A stretch of 56,401 bases of DNA, from contig JACQVF010000005.1 of NCBI GenBank assembly GCA_016209885.1, positions 1-56,401 of the forward strand, written 5' to 3'. Shown here piece after piece: positions 15,737 through 23,071 of this stretch. Both the position numbers and the translations under genes were made by a program. Under the pieces are notes generated by a model. The model ran no database searches and was not told the origin of the DNA. It saw nothing but the letters and a program-made list of their open reading frames with translations. The stretch comes from Gemmatimonadota bacterium (GTDB lineage Bacteria > Gemmatimonadota > Gemmatimonadetes > Longimicrobiales > Gaopeijiaceae). The stretch's first letter is position 1; each line of letters starts with the position of its first letter.

Positions 15737-16474
15737 ATGACCTTCGAGGAGTTCGAGGGCGCGGCGCGGCAGATGTGGGCCAGGGTGCCGCGCGCCTACC
15801 TGCAGGGGATCGATGGCCTCACGGCCGTGCGCGAGGCGCGCCGGCATCCGACGCTTCCCGAGATCTACACGCTGGGCGAGTGCCTGACCGAGGAGTACCC
15901 CTCGGAGTGGAGCGGTCCGGAGACCACCCGTTCGCGCGTCGTCCTCTACTACGGTTCGTTCCGCCGGCTTTCCGAGCTGGATCCCGATTTCTCGTGGGAG
16001 GACGAGCTGTGGGAGACGCTCACCCATGAGCTTCGCCACCATCTCGAATCGCTCGCGTCGCAGGACGCGCTCGAGGAGCTGGACTACGCGGCGGACGAGA
16101 GCTTCAAGCGTTTCGAGGGCGCGCCCTTCGATCCGCTGTACTACCGCTCCGGTGAGGCGGTGGCGCCGGCGCTGTGGCGTGTCGAGGGCGATTTCTACTT
16201 GGAGCAGAGCTGGTGGGAGTCCGACTTCGAACGGGCGCAGGCGATCGAGTTCGACTGGCGCGGCGCGCGTTATCGGATCCCGCGGCCCGAGCGCCTGGGT
16301 GACGTGCATTTCGTCCTCGTGGACGGGATGGAGACGGATGACGGCGTTCTGGAGCTCGTGCTGGTGCGTCGGCGCCCGTGGCGCGAGTCGCTGCGGCGGC
16401 TCCTGCGCGGCGGCGAGCCCGAGGTGCTGGAGTCTGAGGCGGAGCCGGCGGCGGAGGACGGCGATGGCGGCTGA
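15737..16474 (+). CDS. putative zincin-like metallopeptidase
   Basis: A 245-residue cytoplasmic protein. Residues about 88-110 read WETLTHELRHHLESLA, with an HExxH zinc site (HELRH), and acidic residues downstream (LEELDY) could supply the third ligand. This resembles the minimal metalloprotease (COG3824-like) group, whose substrates are unknown. The last 25 residues are an acidic tail. It follows the NSS gene by 37 bp and overlaps the next small frame by 11 nt, within a tightly packed plus-strand run that reaches nth. Confidence 0.65.
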   Translation: MTFEEFEGAARQMWARVPRAYLQGIDGLTAVREARRHPTLPEIYTLGECLTEEYPSEWSGPETTRSRVVLYYGSFRRLSELDPDFSWEDELWETLTHELRHHLESLASQDALEELDYAADESFKRFEGAPFDPLYYRSGEAVAPALWRVEGDFYLEQSWWESDFERAQAIEFDWRGARYRIPRPERLGDVHFVLVDGMETDDGVLELVLVRRRPWRESLRRLLRGGEPEVLESEAEPAAEDGDGG

Positions 16475-16616
16475 GGACAGGGCGGGGCGGCGGGCCCCGG
16501 TCTGCGGCGTGGAGATGGGCTACTCGAGCGACTTCGGGCACCGCGGGTCCGTGGTCGGCCAGGCGGCGACGCGTGAGGTGTGGCCGCGGGTCGCCTTCTG
16601 GCTCGAGGAGCACTGA
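16464..16616 (+). CDS. 50-residue hypothetical protein
   Basis: This small frame starts at ATG 16464 with GGAGGA a few bases upstream. It overlaps the end of the metallopeptidase gene and stops 7 nt before the next start. The tight packing supports translation. The last half, ending WPRVAFWLEEH, resembles the final helix of an alpha/beta hydrolase, so it could also be a relic of one. No function can be assigned. Confidence 0.4.
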   Translation: MAAEDRAGRRAPVCGVEMGYSSDFGHRGSVVGQAATREVWPRVAFWLEEH

Positions 16617-16623
16617 GCGCTCG

Positions 16624-17460
16624 ATGTCGATTCACGACCGGTACGCCCGGCTGACACCGTTCGAGCTGGCCTTCGCGGCCAATGACTTTGCCGGGCGTCG
16701 CTTCCCGGCGATCCGCGATCAGGTCGAGGCGGGCGGGCACGCGCCCGTGGACCCGGAGGCGTTCCTCACGCTGAGCGCGGTAGCTGATGCGCTGGGCGAG
16801 ATCATGGGCACGGAGGCGGACGCCGCCGCGGTTCCGCAGTACGGCGCGCTCCTCTACCACGGGTACCAGTTCTGGCGGCACGATGGGCCGCTTTACCTTC
16901 TCGAGACGGACGTCGCGCGTTCCCTGGTGGAGGCGAAGCCGGTGCTGGCCGGCTGGGAAGCGGCGCCCGCGGCGCCGGCGGGCTACGTCCAGCTCCCCCA
17001 GCATCTCTTCTGGGCGCGGATCGTCGATGCGGGGCCGGCGGAGTCGCTGGACGGCTTCTTCTGGAGCGTGACCGGCGCCGCGGCGATCGGCGCGCTCCTG
17101 GTCCTGGGGCTGCGGGGCGACCGACCTGGCTTGAGCGCAGTGCCCCTCCTGCCCCTGGGCGCCGAGGATCTCCGCGAGCTCTCGATGCTGCCCGCGCGCG
17201 AGCAAGGCCGCGACTTCGAGACCACGCTCCCCGGCGGCGAGATGGAGCGGCTCTACTCCCTCGAGACCGTGGGCGAAGCGGTCAAGCTGGTGGCGCGCGC
17301 GCTGTGGTACCTCGAACATTTCCCGGAGGCGCTGCGGCGCGAGGAGCCTGCGGCAGCCGGGCCGGGGGAGCTGGCGGAGCTGGCGGAGCCGGCGCCCAGC
17401 CGGCTTCCGTTCTACCGGGTGAGTCTCGAACGTGCGGCGGGTGAGCGAGTGAGCGAGTGA
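16624..17460 (+). CDS. hypothetical protein, 278 residues
   Basis: Not recognised. The product is soluble, without signal peptide, rich in Ala/Leu/Glu, with one more hydrophobic stretch (GAAAIGALLVLGLRGD, about 155-170) that looks like a buried strand-helix rather than a membrane anchor. Ordered secondary structure and normal codon use argue for a real gene. It follows the 50-residue frame by 7 nt. Its last codons run into a short tandem repeat (GTGAGCGA), so the C-terminus may vary. Confidence 0.6.
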   Translation: MSIHDRYARLTPFELAFAANDFAGRRFPAIRDQVEAGGHAPVDPEAFLTLSAVADALGEIMGTEADAAAVPQYGALLYHGYQFWRHDGPLYLLETDVARSLVEAKPVLAGWEAAPAAPAGYVQLPQHLFWARIVDAGPAESLDGFFWSVTGAAAIGALLVLGLRGDRPGLSAVPLLPLGAEDLRELSMLPAREQGRDFETTLPGGEMERLYSLETVGEAVKLVARALWYLEHFPEALRREEPAAAGPGELAELAEPAPSRLPFYRVSLERAAGERVSE

Positions 17461-17496
17461 GCCGGTGAGCGCGGGGGCCGGTGAGCGCGGGGGCCG
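17441..17496. repeat. short tandem repeats at the hypothetical gene end
   Basis: GTGAGCGA occurs twice from 17441, followed by a variant, and then GTGAGCGCGGGGGCCG occurs twice in a row at 17465-17480 and 17481-17496. The first set encodes the end of the upstream gene; the second set lies in the gap before nth. Confidence 0.8.
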
Positions 17497-17530
17497 ATGG
17501 ACCCGCGGGCTGGCACACGGAGGCAGGTGC

Positions 17531-18280
17531 ATGACGCGAGACCGAAAGCGAGCGGCGGCGAGGGCGCCGGCGACCGGCGGTAGGCGCGGGCGCGCGCCGG
17601 CCGGGAAGCCGCCGGCGGCGAGGCGGGGGTTCGGCCGGGAGTCCAGCGCGGCAAGGCGGCGGCGAGCGGCGGAGGTGTTCGCGCTGCTTGCGCAGGAGCA
17701 CCCGGACGCCATGTGTGCATTGGACCACCGGGACCCTTACGAGCTGGCCGTCGCCACGATCCTATCCGCCCAGTGCACGGACGAGCGGGTGAACCAGGTC
17801 ACGCCCGCGCTCTTCCGCCGCTACCCCACGGTTCGCGACCTGGCAGCCGCGAGGCAGGAGGAGCTGGAGGAGCTCGTCCGGCCCACGGGCTTCTTCCGGA
17901 ACAAGGCGAAGTCGCTCCTCAGGATGGCGGCGGCGGTCGTGGAGCGTCACGGTGGTCGCATTCCCGACACGATGGAAGATCTGGTAGCGTTGCCGGGGAT
18001 CGGCCGCAAGACGGCGAACGTGATCCTCGGGGTAGCGTTCGGGAAGAATGAGGGGGTCGTGGTGGACACGCACGTGCGGCGCCTGGCGCGGCGGTTGGGA
18101 TTCACGCGGCACGACGATCCCGAGAAGATCGAGCCCGATCTCATGGAGCTGTTTCCGCAGGACACGTGGACCGACCTCGGACACCTCCTGATCTTCCACG
18201 GGCGCCGGGTCTGCAACGCGCGAAGGCCGAAATGTGAGGCTTGTGCGGCCGCGTGCCTGTGCCCGTCGTCGCGAGTGTGA
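17531..18280 (+). CDS. nth: endonuclease III (DNA glycosylase/AP lyase)
   Basis: Base-excision repair enzyme that removes oxidised pyrimidines. The 249-residue product has a basic N-terminal extension of about 35 residues and then the HhH-GPD domain. The hairpin LPGIGRKTANVILG carries the catalytic Lys, and VVVDTHVRRLARRL carries the catalytic Asp. The C-terminus has the four cluster cysteines with spacing C-x6-C-x2-C-x5-C, so a [4Fe-4S] cluster is expected. GGAGGCAGGTGC precedes ATG 17531, which is preferred to the open frame from 17465. Confidence 0.95.
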   Translation: MTRDRKRAAARAPATGGRRGRAPAGKPPAARRGFGRESSAARRRRAAEVFALLAQEHPDAMCALDHRDPYELAVATILSAQCTDERVNQVTPALFRRYPTVRDLAAARQEELEELVRPTGFFRNKAKSLLRMAAAVVERHGGRIPDTMEDLVALPGIGRKTANVILGVAFGKNEGVVVDTHVRRLARRLGFTRHDDPEKIEPDLMELFPQDTWTDLGHLLIFHGRRVCNARRPKCEACAAACLCPSSRV

Positions 18281-18302
18281 GGGGATGAGGGACGGTCCCG
18301 CC

Positions 18303-18426
18303 GGGGGATACGCCCTTCGGGGCTAGCTCTTCCGGAGGTTACACGATGCGAGCGTGGTTCACCGCCGTGGTTTCGTTCCGGGTTCATCGCCCCTGCACCG
18401 CGCGATGCCCCTCAGGGCGTATCCCC
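18303..18426. repeat. 124-bp element bounded by 21-bp inverted repeats
   Basis: GGGGGATACGCCCTTCGGGGC (18303-18323) and the reverse complement of 18406-18426 differ at about three of 21 positions. Outside, GGGAC/GTCCC adds a second paired layer. The interior of about 80 nt has no convincing frame. It lies between nth and the dehydrogenase operon. It could be a miniature inverted-repeat element, a structured leader RNA or a complex terminator. Confidence 0.6.
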
Positions 18427-18567
18427 CTTGGAGGTCCCGAGCGGGAGTTGGGCGCGAAACCGTGCGACGGCGTTGGGCGGAGGGCGCCGCGGGCTCCACC
18501 GGGACATTGTATGGCTGAGGCCTGGCGCGGCGCCGACGGGCACGGCTGCCGGGAATGAGGGAAGGGG

Positions 18568-19665
18568 ATGGGCGAATCGATTCCGCGGACCATGTCGCTG
18601 CCGGTGTTGCTCGAGCCCGGGCGCATCGAGCTCCGCGAGGTTGCGGTGCCCGTACCGGGGCCCGGCGAGCTACTCGTCCGGGTCGAGGTCGCGCTCACCT
18701 GCGGCACGGACGTGAAGACCTATCGGCGCGGCCATCCGAAGATCCCGCTCCCCGCGCCCCTTGGCCACGAGTTTGCGGGCACCGCCGCCGCGGTAGGGGA
18801 AGGAGTGACCGCGTTCGCCGCGGGGGAGGCGCTCGCCAGCGTGCACACCGCGCCCTGCGGCGCGTGCGCGTTCTGCCGGCGCGGCCGCGAGAACCTCTGT
18901 GCCGCGGCGATGGACCAGATGCTCCTGGGCGCGTTCGCGCCCTACCTCCTCCTGCCGGCGCGGCTCGTCCGCACCAACGTGTTCCCGCGCCCCGCCGGGA
19001 TGAGCGCGACGACCGCTGCCGCGCTCGAGCCGCTGGCCTGTGTGGTCCACGGTCTGACCCGCATTCCGCTCGGGGAGGCCGGCACGGTGGCGATCCTGGG
19101 CGACGGACCCATCGCGCTCCTCTTCCTCCAGGTCCTGCGGGCGCGCAGCACCGCGCCCGTGGTGCTGGTGGGAAGGCACGAGACGCGGATGCGCGTCGCC
19201 CGGAATCTGGGCGCGGCCCGCGTGGTGACGGCATTCGAGGGGCTGGCGGGAGACGGGCCAGGGCAGGAAACGGTGCGCGAGGCGCTTCGCGACGTGGGCG
19301 CGCCTGCCGGTGCGGACGTGGTCGTCGAGTGCGTGGGCGCGCCCGAGGCATGGCGGCTCGCGTTCGCACTGACCGCACCCGGCGGCACGGCGCTCATGTT
19401 CGGCGGATGCCCTGCGGATACGCGGGCGGCGTTCGAGACCTATCGGATCCACTACGAGGAAGTGGACGTCCGCGGCGCGTTTCACTTCACGCCGCGTGAC
19501 GTGCGGAAGGCCCTGGGCCTGCTGGCCGCCGGGCAGGTCCGCATCGAGCCGCTCGTGACGCATCGCCGGCCACTGGGCGAGCTGCGCCACGCCCTCGATC
19601 TCGTAATGCGTCGCGAGGCCATCAAGGTCGCATTGTGCCCGGACGTGTCGAGCGAGCACCCATGA
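18568..19665 (+). CDS. zinc-dependent medium-chain dehydrogenase (first of pair)
   Basis: A 365-residue MDR-family NAD(P)-dependent alcohol/polyol dehydrogenase. Catalytic-zinc residues are seen in LTCGTDVKTY and PLGHEFAG. The structural zinc loop is PCGACAFCRRGRENLC, and the Rossmann fold starts at VAILGDGPIALL. Substrate is unknown; the shape is that of sorbitol/threonine-type dehydrogenases. ATG 18568 follows GGGAATGAGGGAAGGGG. Its TGA overlaps the ATG of the next gene (ATGA), so the two are coupled. It lies downstream of the inverted-repeat element. Confidence 0.88.
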   Translation: MGESIPRTMSLPVLLEPGRIELREVAVPVPGPGELLVRVEVALTCGTDVKTYRRGHPKIPLPAPLGHEFAGTAAAVGEGVTAFAAGEALASVHTAPCGACAFCRRGRENLCAAAMDQMLLGAFAPYLLLPARLVRTNVFPRPAGMSATTAAALEPLACVVHGLTRIPLGEAGTVAILGDGPIALLFLQVLRARSTAPVVLVGRHETRMRVARNLGAARVVTAFEGLAGDGPGQETVREALRDVGAPAGADVVVECVGAPEAWRLAFALTAPGGTALMFGGCPADTRAAFETYRIHYEEVDVRGAFHFTPRDVRKALGLLAAGQVRIEPLVTHRRPLGELRHALDLVMRREAIKVALCPDVSSEHP

Positions 19666-20753
19666 CTCCGCCTGCTCCTGAGATCCCGGCCAGCATGCTC
19701 GTCGCCCGCACCCACGGCTGGGGTGACGTGTGCGTGGAGGAGGAGCCCGTGCCGGAACCGGGCCCCGGCGAAGTGCTGGTGCGGATCGAGGCCAGCGGGG
19801 TCTGCGGCAGCGATGCCCTGCGCTGGTACGTGGAGCGCAAGGCGCCCGTGGTGCTGGGCCACGAGCCGGCGGGCACCGTGGCGGCCCTGGGGCCCCGCGT
19901 CCGCAGCCTCCGCGCCGGCGACCGCGTCTTCGTGCACCACCACGCACCGTGCCGCCGCTGTGCCGAATGCCGCCGCGGGAACTGGTCCGCCTGCGCCACC
20001 TGGCGTGAGCCGGGGCTTTCGCCGGGCGCCTTCGCTCAGTACGCCGTCGCGCGCGAGCCGGTCGTGCTGCACGATACGCTGCTCCTCCCGGACGACCTCG
20101 GCTTCGAGGCCGCTTCCTTCGTCGAGCCCCTGGCCTGTTGCGTCCGCGCGCTCCACCGCCACGGGCGCGCCGCCCATGGCGATGCCGTGCACGTGATCGG
20201 GCTCGGTGCCATGGGCCTGCTTTTCGTGCAGCTTGCCCGCGCCGCCGGGGCCAGCCTCGTCACCGCAAGCGACTTCCTGGCCGAGCGCCGACTCCTAGCC
20301 CGCGAGCTGGGCACCGATATCGCGTGGGATCCGGGCACGGAAGACGTGGCCGCACTGCTCCTCGCCGAGACCGGCGGGCGGGGCGCCGACGTGGTCATCG
20401 TCTGTCCGGGCGATGCCCGGGCCGTGGATGCCGGCCTCGCCTGCGCCGCGCCGGGAGGGCGCGTCGTGCTCTTCACCCCGATCCCTCCCGACCAGCGCAT
20501 CCACGTGGACCAGTCCGCCCTGTACTTCCGAGAGGTCACCATCGCCAACAGCTACTCCTCCGGCCCGGAAGAGACCCGGGATGCGCTCACCCTGATCGCG
20601 GACGGCATCGTGCGCACCGAGCCGCTGGTCACCCACCGCTGCGACCTCGCGGGCGTAGGCGAGGCGATCCAGCGCGCCGCGTCCAAGGGCGAGGGGATCA
20701 AGACGATCGTGTATCCGCACGGGCTCCCCGATCGCCTCCGCCCGGACCCATGA
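19662..20753 (+). CDS. zinc-dependent medium-chain dehydrogenase (second of pair)
   Basis: A 363-residue paralogue of the preceding gene. It has SGVCGSDALRWY and LGHEPAGTV for catalytic zinc, PCRRCAECRRGNWSAC for structural zinc, and HVIGLGAMGLLFVQL as nucleotide-binding turn. The two enzymes have diverged, so they may act in sequence or form a heteromer; that is inference. Start ATG 19662 overlaps the upstream stop as ATGA, and its own TGA overlaps the ATG of the cupin gene in the same way. Confidence 0.88.
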   Translation: MTPPAPEIPASMLVARTHGWGDVCVEEEPVPEPGPGEVLVRIEASGVCGSDALRWYVERKAPVVLGHEPAGTVAALGPRVRSLRAGDRVFVHHHAPCRRCAECRRGNWSACATWREPGLSPGAFAQYAVAREPVVLHDTLLLPDDLGFEAASFVEPLACCVRALHRHGRAAHGDAVHVIGLGAMGLLFVQLARAAGASLVTASDFLAERRLLARELGTDIAWDPGTEDVAALLLAETGGRGADVVIVCPGDARAVDAGLACAAPGGRVVLFTPIPPDQRIHVDQSALYFREVTIANSYSSGPEETRDALTLIADGIVRTEPLVTHRCDLAGVGEAIQRAASKGEGIKTIVYPHGLPDRLRPDP

Positions 20754-21157
20754 GCTCCAGGGACGGGCAGGCCGGTGCGCGCGTCTTCCGCTTCCACGGA
20801 TTCGAGTGGGAGGGCGTGGAGGCCCGCGTGTACAAGGAGGGGGGTGAGGCCTTCCGCGGCGTGATTCGCCGCGTGCTCGCCAAGGACGATGCCCTGGCGT
20901 TCGAGGTCCGCTACTTCGAGCTCGAGCCCGGCGGCTACACGTCGTTCGAGCGCCACGAGCACGAGCATGTGGTCATCGTGCTGCGCGGTAGGGGGAGCGT
21001 CCGCCTGGGCGAGGAGATGCAGGCGCTGGGCTTCGGCGATCTGGTGTGCGTCACGCCGAATACGCCGCACCGGTTCACGAATACCGATCCCGCCGAACCC
21101 TTCGGCTTCCTCTGCATCGTGGATCGGGAGCGGGACCGGCCGGTGACCCTGGACTAG
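20750..21157 (+). CDS. cupin-domain protein
   Basis: A 135-residue single cupin. Motif 1 is visible in GGYTSFERHEHEHVVIVLRG (His, His, Glu-type metal ligands) and motif 2 in FGDLVCVTPNTPHRF (His). Single cupins next to sugar dehydrogenases often act as isomerases, epimerases or binding proteins of sugar acids. Overlapping ATGA junctions make this the third gene of a coupled operon with the two dehydrogenases, so all three probably handle one substrate. Confidence 0.85.
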   Translation: MSSRDGQAGARVFRFHGFEWEGVEARVYKEGGEAFRGVIRRVLAKDDALAFEVRYFELEPGGYTSFERHEHEHVVIVLRGRGSVRLGEEMQALGFGDLVCVTPNTPHRFTNTDPAEPFGFLCIVDRERDRPVTLD

Positions 21158-21400
21158 ACGCTTGCGGGCGACCGGCTTCGTCGCCGCAAAACGCTCAGCT
21201 CCGCCAGCACCTGCCGCGCTCGTTGTGCCGGCTTGAAGCCGGGCAGCGCGGGCTCCCGACCCACAGGGCAGTGCGCAGGTGCTCGAGCGCCTTCTCCCTC
21301 TTGCCCCGATCCGCGTGGACGCGGGCGACCTCGTCGTGGGCGCGCCCGAGCCGTGCCCGGGATCGCAGGCCTGTCGGCGGTCCGGTCTGCTTCGTACTGT
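21154..21400 (-). pseudogene. remnant of a TPR-repeat gene, frameshifted
   Basis: On the minus strand one frame reads LGRAHDEVARVHADRGKREK, followed by ALEHLRTAL, a TPR-like helix pair. At about 21240 the likeness jumps to another frame, reading EPALPGFKPAQRARQVLAEL and a stop at 21154, a common way for TPR proteins to end. No start codon, ribosome site or upstream part is present. The remnant fills the 345-bp gap between the cupin and HD genes and slightly overlaps the cupin stop. Confidence 0.45.
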
Positions 21401-21502
21401 TCAGCCCGTACGTGCTAGCCGGCCGGTCCGGGCGCTGGCATGGACTGCGGGCACGCCAGGAAAGGTGTGCCAACAGAACTGTGGAGGTCGCCGGAGGCGA
21501 GG

Positions 21503-22078
21503 ATGCCGACTCGTGCCGATGCCGTCGAGCTGCTGGAGTCCTGGGTCGAGAACGAGAACCTCCGCAAGCATATGTACGCGGTGGAGGCCGCGGTGCGCTT
21601 CTACGCCCGCAAGCTCGGGGCGGAGGAGGATAGCTGGGCGCTGGCGGGGCTGCTCCACGATCTGGACTGGGAAAAGCACCCGGACGAGCACCCGCTCCGG
21701 GGAGTGGAGGAACTGCGCCGCCGCGGCTACCCCGAAGAGGTGATCCAGGCGATCCTTGCCCACCGCTCCAGCTTCACGGGGGTCGAGCCCAGCACCCCGC
21801 TCGACAGGGTGCTGTATGCATGCGACGAGCTCTGCGGGCTCGTGCACGCGGCCTGCCTCGTGCGCCCCAACGGGGTCGATGACCTCGCCCCCAAGTCGGT
21901 CGTGAAGAAGCTCAGGGACCGCGCCTTCGCCGCGGGCGTGGACCGGGAGGAGGTGGAGCGGGGCATCGCGCTCCTGGGGATCGATCGGAACGAGCACATC
22001 CAGAACGTCATTGACGGGATGCGCGAGGTGGCGGACGTGCTGGGGATCCGGGCCCGGGACCTGCACGCGCCAGGCTAG
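21503..22078 (+). CDS. HD-domain phosphohydrolase
   Basis: A 191-residue HD/HDIG-type protein. Metal-binding residues are visible in HMYAVEAAVRFYAR, LLHDLDWEKHPDEHP (the HD pair), AILAHRS and LYACDELCG. Relatives hydrolyse nucleotides or other phosphate esters; substrate is not deducible. GGAGGCGAGG precedes ATG 21503, which is preferred over the open frame from 21440. It stands alone between the decayed TPR gene and the toxin-antitoxin pair, which is on the other strand. Confidence 0.88.
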   Translation: MPTRADAVELLESWVENENLRKHMYAVEAAVRFYARKLGAEEDSWALAGLLHDLDWEKHPDEHPLRGVEELRRRGYPEEVIQAILAHRSSFTGVEPSTPLDRVLYACDELCGLVHAACLVRPNGVDDLAPKSVVKKLRDRAFAAGVDREEVERGIALLGIDRNEHIQNVIDGMREVADVLGIRARDLHAPG

Positions 22079-22086
22079 CAGACCCG

Positions 22087-22527
22087 CTAGCCCGAGAGAA
22101 ACGGGTTCCGCGCCCGAACCGTCCCGTACATCCGGCCGTGCTGGAAGTCCTCCGATAGCAGCTCGTCCAGCCCGTAATACTCCGCGAACGCCCACAAGTG
22201 CGCGTCGAACCAGCCGAGCTGATACGCGGCCGCCCCCCTTAAGGCTAGCCGCACCATCGCTTCGTTGGGATAGAGAACCTTGAACTGGAGAAGCAGCTCC
22301 TCCGCCTCGCGCCGTGCATCCTCGGGGGAAAGAAGGCTCCGGCCGTCCTCCAGGGGACGGCTCGCCGCGGCAACAAACTCCACGATCGCCTGGTGCGGGA
22401 CCCGCACCGAATCGTCAAGGATCCCCTGCCGCAAGAGCTCCGTCGCCCGACGCTGCTTCCCGGGGAAACGCGGATCGAAGCGATAGACCAGAACGTTCGT
22501 GTCAACCAGGGCGACCACGGGTCTCAC
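22087..22527 (-). CDS. PIN-domain toxin (VapC-like)
   Basis: A 146-residue PIN nuclease. The acidic metal-binding residues are in LVDTNVLVYRF, IVEFVAAAS, GWFDAHLWAFAE and LLSEDF, so the Asp-Glu-Asp-Asp set looks complete. Such proteins cleave RNA (often tRNA or rRNA). GTG 22527 is the first start that fits the domain; it overlaps the antitoxin gene by 26 nt, as in vapBC pairs. It shares the antitoxin's promoter. Confidence 0.88.
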   Translation of the reverse strand: MRPVVALVDTNVLVYRFDPRFPGKQRRATELLRQGILDDSVRVPHQAIVEFVAAASRPLEDGRSLLSPEDARREAEELLLQFKVLYPNEAMVRLALRGAAAYQLGWFDAHLWAFAEYYGLDELLSEDFQHGRMYGTVRARNPFLSG

Positions 22528-22825
22528 GGGTGTAGAGATCCTCCCGACGCCAGCCCCGCTCCGCGGGCCGGCCTCGACGCCGCTTCCCCGACGCCTCCCG
22601 CCCGTGCTGCCGCGCGCGCTGCCGCGCGCGCTGCCGCGCGCTTGCCTGGTCGAACAACTCGAGCCGCTCCTCGACCGCGTACTCCTCAGGCTCCGCACCG
22701 GGGGGCAGCAAGCGAATCGCGTCGCCCGCAGGCACCCACTCGACCTCGGCACCGGGACGGATGCCGTACCGCTCCGCGATCGCCTTGGGGATCGTGACCT
22801 GCAGCTTGCTCGTGACCTTACTCAT
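22502..22825 (-). CDS. AbrB/MazE-type antitoxin
   Basis: A 107-residue antitoxin. Residues 1-45 form the SpoVT-AbrB swapped-hairpin DNA-binding domain (VTSKLQVTIPKAIAERYGI, GDAIRLLP). The remainder is an Arg-rich arm that should bind and inhibit the PIN toxin. A 12-nt unit GCTGCCGCGCGC is repeated three times (22606-22641) inside the arm and encodes an RQRA-type repeat. ATG 22825 lies two bases after a palindrome, so autorepression is likely. Confidence 0.87.
   Translation of the reverse strand: MSKVTSKLQVTIPKAIAERYGIRPGAEVEWVPAGDAIRLLPPGAEPEEYAVEERLELFDQASARQRARQRARQHGREASGKRRRGRPAERGWRREDLYTRETRGRPG
22606..22641. repeat. 12-nt tandem repeat x3 inside the antitoxin gene
   Basis: GCTGCCGCGCGC occurs three times without interruption (plus-strand orientation). 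Each unit adds four residues (RQRA-like) in frame, so unit gain or loss would change arm length but keep the frame. Confidence 0.85.
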
Positions 22826-22827
22826 GT

Positions 22828-22843
22828 CCTTACCATAGTAAGG
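22828..22843. promoter_or_regulatory. palindromic operator of the toxin-antitoxin operon
   Basis: CCTTAC-CATA-GTAAGG has 6-bp perfect arms and ends 2 bp upstream of the antitoxin ATG. The minus strand here also offers TACTAT as a -10 box. A site at this place would let the AbrB protein repress its own promoter. Confidence 0.6.
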
Positions 22844-23071
22844 ATCGCGGGCCCGTCAAGGGCCGTGGGGGGCGCGTGCAGGCGGGGGGAGGGGAGGCCT
22901 GGCGAGGGGGTGGCGCAGAGCGGGCCGGGAGCGGGGGCGGGTGTGCCGCTGTGCGGTGGTGGCGTTGCGCGGTGGGGTCGGGCTAGTATTGAGTAGCGCG
23001 GGTGCCCGCGTTCGGCCTGCGCGGCGCCTCGGCTGGAATCCGGGAGCCCATTGTCCGGACCGCCTGGCGGA

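Noticed and set aside
21195..21473. Intact 92-residue gene on the minus strand
   Set aside because: It has no ribosome site, its first third is low complexity, and its TPR likeness changes frame; it is better read as a remnant.
22606..22641. CRISPR-like array
   Set aside because: The three 12-nt units are contiguous, without spacers, and lie inside the antitoxin frame.
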